Source of the DNA: an uncultured Bacilli bacterium
GTDB taxonomy: Bacteria > Bacillota_I > Bacilli_A > RF39 > UBA660
Direction: 5' to 3'
Length of the DNA: 33,764 nt
Assembly (NCBI GenBank): GCA_947628145.1
Contig: CANQYU010000007.1
Span: forward strand, 1-33,764
Positions 1-5,764 of the stretch are shown here, piece by piece. A program made the position numbers and the translations under genes. A model generated the notes under the pieces. That model searched no databases. It was not told where the DNA came from and saw nothing but the letters and a program-made list of their open reading frames with translations. Positions within the stretch are counted from its first letter, which is position 1; each line of letters opens with the position of its first letter.

Positions 1-5
1 ATCAT

Positions 6-67
6 ATTATAATACTGAATTATAATACTGACATTTTCAAAAAATTTTATACTGACATTTTCAAAAA
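6..67. repeat. Short tandem and direct repeats at left edge
   Basis: A 13-bp unit (ATTATAATACTGA) occurs twice head to tail at 6-18 and 19-31. It runs into a 19-bp unit (ATACTGACATTTTCAAAAA) present at 25-43 and again at 49-67, a 24-bp period. The repeats are seen directly. Their role is unknown: they could be the end of a longer array cut by the window edge, or a binding-site cluster upstream of the small-RNA promoter at 93-121. Confidence 0.7.
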
Positions 68-92
68 GGTTTAACATAAGCTAGTAATTTAC

Positions 93-121
93 TTTACAAA
101 TCTATAAAATTATTATATACT
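93..121 (+). promoter_or_regulatory. SigA-type promoter of the plus-strand small RNA
   Basis: TTTACA (93-98), a 17-bp spacer and TATACT (116-121) predict a start near 128. No ORF follows in the next 80 bases. An intrinsic terminator does, so the promoter most likely drives a short non-coding RNA. Confidence 0.6.
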
Positions 122-127
122 TAATTT

Positions 128-201
128 AGCGAGACACTTTATAGTGCTTGCCTGTTTTAGGTTTGCACCACTTACTTATAAGGTAAATGGTGCATTTTTA
201 T
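128..201 (+). ncRNA. Putative antitoxin-like small RNA (~75 nt)
   Basis: This stretch lies between a good promoter and an intrinsic terminator and has no ORF. Its 5' end folds into a hairpin (GCGAG, bulged A, CACT, loop TTAT, AGTG, CTTGC; 129-151). The same 5' module (CGAGACA ... GTGCTTGCC) recurs near the predicted 5' end of the oppositely oriented toxin-like mRNA at about 306-338. The RNA is convergent with that mRNA and would be perfectly complementary to its 3' part if the mRNA runs past position 201. By analogy with convergent type I systems (Fst/par, TxpA/RatA) it is the candidate antitoxin RNA. The transcript itself is inferred. Confidence 0.45.
164..201 (+). terminator. Intrinsic terminator of the small RNA
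   Basis: Stem TGCACCA/TGGTGCA (164-170 with 188-194) extends inward with TTAC/GTAA and is followed by ATTTTTATTA. The U-run is present only on the plus strand, so termination is expected in that direction and not for the facing toxin-like mRNA. Confidence 0.65.
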
Positions 202-212
202 TATATTTAAAA

Positions 213-281
213 TTATTTAAAAATAATTTGTAGTATAATGAGCACTAAAAGTATCAAGATTAAAAAATCTTTTTTACTCAT
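213..281 (-). CDS. 22-aa hydrophobic peptide, type I toxin-like
   Basis: This small ORF is absent from the supplied track. It starts at ATG 281, behind a perfect ribosome site (GGAGGTGG, plus-strand 286-293, GGAGG seven bases from ATG), and ends with TAA at 213. The peptide begins MSKKDFLILI, continues with an almost uninterrupted Leu/Ile/Val helix (IILQIIF) and ends in Lys, so it should insert into the membrane. It has its own SigA-like promoter and a structured leader of about 55 nt, unusually long for this window, and it faces a terminated plus-strand RNA. Short hydrophobic peptides in this setting are typical of type I toxins (Ibs, Fst, BsrG/TxpA classes), but I cannot assign a family. 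A small regulatory membrane protein is the alternative. Confidence 0.6.
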   Translation of the reverse strand: MSKKDFLILILLVLIILQIIFK

Positions 282-342
282 ATGACCACCTCCGTTTAAA
301 AGATGGCAAGCACCAAGACCCCCTAAGATGTCTCGTGCCCTA

Positions 343-371
343 AACATAACATAAATTTAAATAAAGTGCAA
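343..371 (-). promoter_or_regulatory. SigA-type promoter of the toxin-like mRNA
   Basis: On the minus strand, TTGCAC (plus 366-371), a 17-bp spacer and TATGTT (plus 343-348) predict a start near 336-338. The transcript would begin CACGAGACATCTT and fold a GAGAC/GTCTT-centred hairpin upstream of the ribosome site. The -35 overlaps the U-run of the gpr terminator. Confidence 0.55.
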
Positions 372-393
372 AAAACAGATTTATTCAAATCTG
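370..393 (-). terminator. Terminator downstream of gpr
   Basis: On the minus strand CAGATTT, loop GAAT, AAATCTG is followed by TTTTTT: a 7-bp perfect stem about 135 bases after the gpr stop. It separates gpr transcription from the toxin-like promoter. Confidence 0.7.
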
Positions 394-398
394 CTTAG

Positions 399-470
399 CC
401 AATTTTATTAAATCTGCATCAAATTTGGCCATTTTTTACGAAAATCGCTTCCAATTTTATTAAATCTGCA
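399..470. repeat. 20-bp direct repeat between gpr and its terminator
   Basis: CCAATTTTATTAAATCTGCA occurs at 399-418 and exactly again at 451-470. A partial copy (AAATCTGC) forms part of the terminator stem at 387-394. The rest of 394-527 is AT-rich non-coding sequence with no convincing gene. The repeat may reflect a local duplication in the gpr 3' untranslated region. Confidence 0.75.
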
Positions 471-527
471 AATTTTAATTATTTTACACTTGTTTACAAA
501 AAATTATTTAATTAAGAACACCTATAT

Positions 528-1256
528 CTAAAAAAACAAATCATTTAAAGCATCACTAATAATTTTACTACATATTTCTACGACATCTTTAACGTTAGGC
601 GTCGTATATAATCTTTTATCTTTTTCTAACACCAAAGGTACTCCAATTGCAATAACCGGTATATTAAAAGTTTTTGCATCTATTTTTTTATTATCTTTAA
701 TAGCACTCCCCGGGATTATTCCTGTATTATTTATTTCTATAAAATTATTTAAATTTTCTTCTTTATTAGTCGCCAAAGCATCTATCATAATTATCACGGA
801 AGGCTTTAATTTTTTTACTACCATCTCAATTAAACTAAAAGAACTTATTCCTGTTTTTTCGGTAACCTCCGGATTAAATAAAGCTACTTTTGGTAAATTA
901 AGAAAATCTGTAAAATGATTAGTTGCCATCACTTTATTAGTCGTATTTACTCCTAGACTATCACAAATAACACTGGAATTCCCCAAGCCGACAATTAAAG
1001 GTTTAGTTGGCTTTTCATTTTTAAAAAAAGCTTTTAGAATTTTCATTAATTCTTTTTTAATATTTTTTTCTTTTTCATATAACTTTTCATAATCAAAATT
1101 AATAGAGAAATAATCTCCTCTAATTCTTTTAACTTTTATTTCATTACTACTATCAACTTTAAAATGAGTTACTTTATATCCATTATAATTATACTCGTCT
1201 ATTTTATATAAATTATCGTCAATAACTTTAGCTAAATCCATAAATAATTTTTTCAT
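528..1256 (-). CDS. gpr: GPR-type spore protease (short form)
   Basis: GPR cleaves small acid-soluble DNA-binding proteins during spore germination. The 242-aa product shows the family blocks in order: IVGLGN followed by CDSLG (residues about 88-102, holding one conserved Asp), a GISSFS block matching the MGITG block, IMIDALA (the second conserved Asp, about 158-160), NTGIIPGSAI in place of the usual DTGI-PGSG, and PVIAIGVP. These two Asp positions are implicated in catalysis in the family. The protein is much shorter than the roughly 370-aa Bacillus enzyme; the N-terminal segment carrying the propeptide and the C-terminal part are reduced. ATG 1256 follows AGAGGTG. A terminator isolates it from the upstream gene, and a SigG-like promoter lies in the gap. 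A YyaC-type protein is less likely. Confidence 0.82.
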   Translation of the reverse strand: MKKLFMDLAKVIDDNLYKIDEYNYNGYKVTHFKVDSSNEIKVKRIRGDYFSINFDYEKLYEKEKNIKKELMKILKAFFKNEKPTKPLIVGLGNSSVICDSLGVNTTNKVMATNHFTDFLNLPKVALFNPEVTEKTGISSFSLIEMVVKKLKPSVIIMIDALATNKEENLNNFIEINNTGIIPGSAIKDNKKIDAKTFNIPVIAIGVPLVLEKDKRLYTTPNVKDVVEICSKIISDALNDLFF

Positions 1257-1270
1257 ACTAACACCTCTAT

Positions 1271-1299
1271 TATTATGAGCTAAAAAAAAGAAGATATAC
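1271..1299 (-). promoter_or_regulatory. Candidate SigG-type promoter of gpr
   Basis: On the minus strand GTATA (plus 1295-1299), 17 bases, CATAATA (plus 1271-1277) fits the forespore consensus (gnATR, 17-18, CATnnTA). gpr is a SigG gene in Bacillus. Caveat: the predicted start would fall within or at the edge of the ribosome site AGAGGTG (1262-1268), leaving a leader of only about 10 nt. Confidence 0.4.
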
Positions 1300-1318
1300 T
1301 TACCTTGTATAATCTTCT
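1281..1318 (-). terminator. Terminator built from the 3' end of the repeat-protein gene
   Basis: On the minus strand AGAAGATTATAC (1307-1318) pairs with GTATATCTTCT (1289-1299) with a single bulge, then eight T follow. The last codons form one arm and the stop codon TAA lies in the loop. The outer arm also holds the -35 of the candidate gpr promoter. Confidence 0.8.
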
Positions 1319-4300
1319 CCTTTTATTTCTTGTTTAATATTATTTATCATACTTTCAAAATCTAAACCTGCCAAGATAGAACTATTAACTAATTCTTTTA
1401 AATATATACTAAAATCTCCCTCTATATTTAACATTTTATATTTATATTCTAATAATCTTAATATTTTAGTATATAAATCTATTTTCTTTTTAGTAAATTT
1501 TTCATATTGTTTAGCAAACCATTCTCTATTAATATTTATAAATAAATTTTCTAAATAATAATAACTAGGTAAAACTTTATATTCTAAATAATATTTATAA
1601 GATTTTAATAATAAATTAATTAGTTGAACTACGACTGAATTACTTTCTTTTGTTATTATATATTGTTTTAATAATTCTTGTTCTTCTTTATCTAAATTAG
1701 TAATCAAAATACGGCCAATAAATTCATCAAAATTTTCCCTTGGAAATAGAGCATAAATATTAATTTCTTTATTAGTACATAATTTATTATATCTATTTTT
1801 TAAATTACCAACTATGTTTTTAATCTCGTCATATCTAATTTCATTTTTATAGTATAAATCAATTTTTTCTCTTTCTTCCGGGGTTAAAGCTTCTAATAAA
1901 TAATTAAGCATTTCTCTTTTTTCTAAATCATTTACGTCTTCTTTTAAAATATAATCATAAATATCTTTATAATCTTTCTTTCTTCCTCTAAAATTTTCTG
2001 TCTTATCTTTTCTTCGGTCATACTTTAATTTTAAATTAGCAATTATATTTCTAACCTCAGTCGAATTTAATTCATTTTTATAGTATAACTCAATTTTTCC
2101 TCTTTCTTCCTCGGTTAAATCATTTAATAATTGAATAAGAATATCTTTTTTTTCTAAATCATTTATATCTTTTTTTAAGACATATTCATAAATATTTTTA
2201 TAAGTTTTCTTTCTTCCACCCGATTTATTTTCTCTAATCCCTTTTACTTTAGCTTTATTTTTTCTTCGTTCATATCTTTTTCTTAAATTAAATATTATTT
2301 TTTTAGCCTCCGGGTCAGCTTGGTCATTTTTATAATATAAAGTTATTTTTTTTCTTTCTTCTTTAGATAATTCATTTAATAAATGAGTAAGGAGCATTCT
2401 TTTTTCTAAGTTATTTATATCTTCTCTTAATATATACTCATAAATATTATTATAAATTTTTCTTCTTTTTCCCAAATTACCTGCCATACTTTTTCTTCGG
2501 TCATATTTTTGTTTTAAATTTAATAATATTTTATGAACCTCCATACAATTTATTTCGTCTTTATAATATAAATCAATTTTTGTTCTGTCATCCTCGGTTA
2601 AATCATTTAATAAACGGGTAAGTATTTCTCTTTTTTCTGTATCATTGACATCTTCTTTTAAGATATATTCATAAACATTTTTATAAAGTTTATTTCTTCC
2701 TAATAGTTTATTTTTCTTATTTATTTTTCGTTCATATTTTTGTTTTAAATTTGCTATGATATTTTTAACCCCATTATAATCTATTTTATCTTTATAATAT
2801 AAATCGATTTTTATTCTTTCTTCTTCTGTTAAAGTATTTAATAATTGATTAAGGATATTTCTTTTTTCTAAATCATTTATATTATCTCTTAATATATACT
2901 CATAAATACTATCCCAGCTTCTTTTTTTCCCCCTTTTTTCTTTCTTATCAAACCCATATTTCTTTTTTAACATATTAATTCTATCATTAATTTCTATTTT
3001 AGTTTTTTCGTCTTCCAGTTGCGAACTCGCTTCCATACTATAATATTTGAGCATTTCGGAACTTTCTTCTTTAAGAATTATATCTACTAATTTTCTTCTT
3101 TCTAAATCATTGGCATTATCGCCCAAAAAAAGTTTATAAACACTCTCTTTATTTTCATTTAAAGTTTCTTCTCTTTTTAAATATCTCGAAATATAATTTC
3201 GAATATATTTTAATGCGACAAAACTCCTTTGTTTTGCTTCTATACTTGTATCTCCCCCTAAGTAATCTTTAAGACTTATTTTATTATTTTGCATTTTTTT
3301 ATAAGCTTCCGCGATTATATTTTTCTTTTCTTCATAAGGAATATTTACCTCAATAATTTGACATAAAGCCTCGATTAAATCTTCGTCATTTTGAATATCA
3401 AAATTATAATTATCAATAATTTGTCTCTTTGGTTCTTTAACTTTATCTAACTCATTATTATTATCATTAGTATCCATTAATTTTAATTTACTATATAATC
3501 TATTAAATAAAGTATTATCATTAATATTCATAGCTTTAAAACTATTATATTTTATAAAATCATTAACTAATTGATTTAATTCTCCTAAACTAAAATTAAA
3601 AACTAATTTTTGATAAATATGGGGAGCCACTTTTCCAATAACTTTTTCGTATTCCTCATGTATTTTCATAATCATTTCATAATGAGCTAAAATAAATTTT
3701 AATCTTTTAGCTATTTCCGAATTTAAAAAACTAGAAAAAGAAATCTTATTAACCATGCTTAAATCAAAACCATCCATAAAATCTAAAACATAGTATTCCA
3801 TACTCCTAACCCAATAAAGCTCTTTATCTTGGGGTTTCATTGCTAATTCTAAATCATATTTTCCATCTACTATTTCTCTTACTTGTCTATAAGAAAAATC
3901 ACTAGCCCCTAAAGCTTTTAATATTTTATTAAATAAACCATCACGGGCTTTTAATTTTTGAAAATAACTTTCATTAAAATTAATTCTATATTTTTTTAAA
4001 AAACTATAAAAATTTAATAACGTTTTTAAATATGTTTTATTAGTAATTTCTTGCTCTAAATAAGCTTCTAAAATACTTGTATTTTCTTTTGCACAATTAT
4101 TTTTTATAACTATTTCTAATCTATTTCTTAATTTATTTACAAAAGTATCTATATTAAAATGAGCTAATTCTTTTTCTACCACTATAAATAATTGTTCCCA
4201 CAACCGGGGACTAATATTTAAAAAACTAAATTCATTTTTTAAATCCATCATATTTTCTTCTAATATTCTTGCATCTACCATCAATATTCGTTCATTTTCT

Positions 4301-4326
4301 AGTAAATTTTTAATAAAATTATCCAT
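1300..4326 (-). CDS. Large helical-repeat protein, unknown function
   Basis: I do not recognise this protein of about 1008 residues. There is no signal peptide or membrane segment, so it is probably cytoplasmic. The N-terminal 390 residues are charged and helix-rich without a known motif. Residues about 474-852 hold five tandem copies of a 75-84-residue unit with the core IYEYIL-ED-ND-EKR-IL--LLN-LTEEER-KI-LYYK followed by V-NII-NLK-KYERRK. Degenerate copies seem to flank them (about 397-461 and 858-930). The LTEEER...LYYK stretch superficially recalls sigma-factor region 4, and each unit ends in a basic patch, so nucleic-acid binding is conceivable but unproven. The track start (GTG 4335) lies inside the ribosome site; ATG 4326 after AAAGGTGAG is preferred. 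It has its own promoter and terminator. Confidence 0.75.
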   Translation of the reverse strand: MDNFIKNLLENERILMVDARILEENMMDLKNEFSFLNISPRLWEQLFIVVEKELAHFNIDTFVNKLRNRLEIVIKNNCAKENTSILEAYLEQEITNKTYLKTLLNFYSFLKKYRINFNESYFQKLKARDGLFNKILKALGASDFSYRQVREIVDGKYDLELAMKPQDKELYWVRSMEYYVLDFMDGFDLSMVNKISFSSFLNSEIAKRLKFILAHYEMIMKIHEEYEKVIGKVAPHIYQKLVFNFSLGELNQLVNDFIKYNSFKAMNINDNTLFNRLYSKLKLMDTNDNNNELDKVKEPKRQIIDNYNFDIQNDEDLIEALCQIIEVNIPYEEKKNIIAEAYKKMQNNKISLKDYLGGDTSIEAKQRSFVALKYIRNYISRYLKREETLNENKESVYKLFLGDNANDLERRKLVDIILKEESSEMLKYYSMEASSQLEDEKTKIEINDRINMLKKKYGFDKKEKRGKKRSWDSIYEYILRDNINDLEKRNILNQLLNTLTEEERIKIDLYYKDKIDYNGVKNIIANLKQKYERKINKKNKLLGRNKLYKNVYEYILKEDVNDTEKREILTRLLNDLTEDDRTKIDLYYKDEINCMEVHKILLNLKQKYDRRKSMAGNLGKRRKIYNNIYEYILREDINNLEKRMLLTHLLNELSKEERKKITLYYKNDQADPEAKKIIFNLRKRYERRKNKAKVKGIRENKSGGRKKTYKNIYEYVLKKDINDLEKKDILIQLLNDLTEEERGKIELYYKNELNSTEVRNIIANLKLKYDRRKDKTENFRGRKKDYKDIYDYILKEDVNDLEKREMLNYLLEALTPEEREKIDLYYKNEIRYDEIKNIVGNLKNRYNKLCTNKEINIYALFPRENFDEFIGRILITNLDKEEQELLKQYIITKESNSVVVQLINLLLKSYKYYLEYKVLPSYYYLENLFININREWFAKQYEKFTKKKIDLYTKILRLLEYKYKMLNIEGDFSIYLKELVNSSILAGLDFESMINNIKQEIKGEDYTR
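1780..2916 (-). repeat. Five in-frame ~230-250-bp tandem coding repeats
   Basis: The five protein repeats of the large ORF are also visible in DNA, for example as recurring runs around TCTAAATCATTTA, TCTTTCTTC and TTTATAATATAAA on the plus strand. Copies have diverged and differ by small indels in the basic linkers (GRNK, GKRRK, GGRKK, RGRKK). This indicates old, in-frame duplication. Confidence 0.8.
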
Positions 4327-4352
4327 AAAGCTCACCTTTTTTCATATGTAAT

Positions 4353-4380
4353 ATTTTAACATAACCTTTTTAAAAGTCAA
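4353..4380 (-). promoter_or_regulatory. Promoter of the helical-repeat gene
   Basis: On the minus strand TTGACT (plus 4375-4380), 16 bp, TAAAAT (plus 4353-4358). The predicted start near 4346 gives a leader of about 20 nt to ATG 4326. Confidence 0.55.
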
Positions 4381-4437
4381 TTAAAACCCTAAATTAATCA
4401 ATTTTTTTAGAATAAAGGGCTAAATATAATAAAATGC

Positions 4438-4466
4438 TTGAAAAAGCCCCAGTTTTTTGATAGAAT
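4438..4466 (+). promoter_or_regulatory. Promoter of rpsT
   Basis: TTGAAA (4438-4443), 17 bp, TAGAAT (4461-4466). The predicted start near 4473 is about 23 nt before ATG 4496. The TTG at 4457 used by the ORF track lies within this promoter, so it is not the start. Confidence 0.65.
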
Positions 4467-4495
4467 TGATACTGAAACGAGAGAGGAGTGTTCCC

Positions 4496-4759
4496 ATGGC
4501 AAATATTAAAAGCTCAAAGAAAGCCATTAAAGTAATTGCAAAAAAAACTGAAAACAACCATGAACTTAAAGCTCGAGTAAAAAATCTTATTAAAGAAACT
4601 GAAAAAGCTATTGCAAATGGCGACAAGGAATCTGCTAATACTTTATATAAAGATGTTCAAAAATATTTAGACCAAGCCACAAGCAAAGGGTTTATTAAAA
4701 CTAATACATCTATTAGACAAAAGACAAGATTATCTAATAAAATAAAGAATATGAAGTAA
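4496..4759 (+). CDS. rpsT: 30S ribosomal protein S20
   Basis: S20 binds 16S rRNA in the small subunit body and is needed for 30S assembly. The 87-residue product begins MANIKSSKKAIK and is highly basic and helical, with the family-typical N-terminus, the central KARVKNLIKE segment and the Lys/Arg-rich C-terminus (KTRLSNKIKN). The length fits the family. ATG 4496 follows the strong ribosome site GAGAGGAG (4481-4488); the 13 extra residues in the track version would start at a TTG inside the -10 box. The gene is monocistronic or weakly linked to the next one, which has its own promoter overlapping the rpsT 3' end. Confidence 0.95.
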   Translation: MANIKSSKKAIKVIAKKTENNHELKARVKNLIKETEKAIANGDKESANTLYKDVQKYLDQATSKGFIKTNTSIRQKTRLSNKIKNMK

Positions 4760-4787
4760 CATTTTATTGTGAACTTCTTTTTTTTTT
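4753..4787 (+). terminator. Weak terminator after rpsT
   Basis: GAAGT (4753-4757, spanning the stop) can pair with ACTTC about 16 bases later and is followed by ten T (4778-4787). The five-pair stem with a long loop is weak, so partial read-through is likely. Confidence 0.4.
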
Positions 4788-4795
4788 GCTATACT
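4767..4795 (+). promoter_or_regulatory. Promoter of the transglutaminase-like gene
   Basis: TTGTGA (4767-4772), 17 bp, TATACT (4790-4795), with TGC before the -10 (extended -10). The predicted start near 4802 coincides with the first base of the ribosome site AGGTG, giving a leader of about 10 nt. Confidence 0.6.
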
Positions 4796-4811
4796 ATTTT
4801 TAGGTGTTAAT

Positions 4812-5750
4812 ATGAAAAAAATAATTATTCCCTTCATTTGTATATTAAGTATTCTTTTAGTCTTATTAAATATTAATTCTCTAACAACTAAAATAACTAA
4901 TATTTTAGAACATCCTAGTTTCAATACTTTAAATCAACCCAATATTTATTATAAAAATACTACTTATTCCTTTGCGACTAATACTAATAATTTTACTCCT
5001 TATGGTAAACAAGATTTATTAAATATTATTTATAGTATTATTAATCATGGTACTAAAAACTTTAGTTTTACTTGTCCCAAAGCTTATCAAAACTGTTTAG
5101 AAGATTTAAATAATTTTAGTAAAGATGCTAATTTATTAACTCATTTAAATAATTTTGTTCATCCCTTTAATTCATTTACTAGTATTAATACCACCATTTA
5201 TGATGGTGGAGAAATAAATATTAAAGTAAAATATCTTTATACTGAAGAAGAAATAACTAAACTTAATACGGAAATAAATAAAATAATTTCGACTTTAATA
5301 ACTCCCGATATCACCGAAGATTATGATAAAATAAAAACTATTCATGATTATATTATTAATGAAACTAAATATGATTTAGATAATAATAAAGAATTAAAAA
5401 GTTATAATGCTTATGGAGCATTATTTAATAAAGTTGCGACCTGTAATGGTTATACTGATTTAATGGCTTTATTTTTAACTAATATGGGTTATGAAAATAT
5501 TAAAGTAGCGACCACCAGTAGTACTAATAATTTAGAAGGCCATGTTTGGAATGCTGTTAAATTAAATAATGAATGGCTTCATTTAGATTTAACTTGGGAT
5601 GACCCGGTAAGTTCTAATGATAAAAATTATTTATATCATAAATATTTTTTAATTAATACTGAAGAATTAAAAACCGCGGATAGTAATATCACTAGTACAG
5701 AACATGACTTTGATTTAACTATTTATCCCGAATTAAAAACTTTTAGCTAA
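4812..5750 (+). CDS. Secreted/anchored transglutaminase-like protein
   Basis: This 312-aa protein has an N-terminal hydrophobic segment (residues about 4-24) that acts as a signal peptide or signal anchor, placing the rest outside the membrane. Residues about 165-265 form a transglutaminase-core fold with an intact Cys-His-Asp triad: C211 in ATCNGYT, H244 in EGHVWN and D259 in WLHLDLTWDD. The preceding IHDYI segment is also typical. Bacterial proteins of this type act as cysteine peptidases or amide-bond-modifying enzymes on surface or wall substrates; the substrate here is unknown. The start follows AGGTG by five bases. It ends 12 bp from the convergent DUF2207 gene, with a shared terminator. 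Confidence 0.8.
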   Translation: MKKIIIPFICILSILLVLLNINSLTTKITNILEHPSFNTLNQPNIYYKNTTYSFATNTNNFTPYGKQDLLNIIYSIINHGTKNFSFTCPKAYQNCLEDLNNFSKDANLLTHLNNFVHPFNSFTSINTTIYDGGEINIKVKYLYTEEEITKLNTEINKIISTLITPDITEDYDKIKTIHDYIINETKYDLDNNKELKSYNAYGALFNKVATCNGYTDLMALFLTNMGYENIKVATTSSTNNLEGHVWNAVKLNNEWLHLDLTWDDPVSSNDKNYLYHKYFLINTEELKTADSNITSTEHDFDLTIYPELKTFS

Positions 5751-5764
5751 CTAGAAGTTTTTTT
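5735..5764. terminator. Bidirectional terminator between convergent genes
   Basis: AAAAACTTTTAG (5735-5746) pairs with CTAGAAGTTTTT (5751-5762) around loop CTAA, with one G-T pair. The A-tract and T-tract serve as U-runs for both strands. The hairpin spans the stop codon of the transglutaminase-like gene and abuts the DUF2207 stop. Confidence 0.8.

Noticed and set aside
387-433. 15-codon minus-strand ORF (MAKFDADLIKLAKQI) in the gpr 3' region, resembling a small amphipathic peptide
   Set aside because: No ribosome site at a usable distance and no promoter of its own; it overlaps the 20-bp direct repeat and the gpr terminator stem. Probably chance.
1780-2916. CRISPR-like array from regularly spaced repeats
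   Set aside because: The periodicity is in-frame protein repetition with diverged copies; no short identical repeats with unique spacers are present here or elsewhere in the window.
4417-4449. GGGCT...AGCCC pairing upstream of rpsT as a terminator or riboswitch
   Set aside because: Five base pairs with a loop over 20 nt, and it overlaps the rpsT -35 and spacer, so it is not in the mRNA.
4457-4495. TTG start giving S20 a 13-residue N-terminal extension in the ORF track
   Set aside because: The TTG lies in the rpsT promoter (between -35 and -10). The canonical MANIKSSKKA start at 4496 has a perfect ribosome site.
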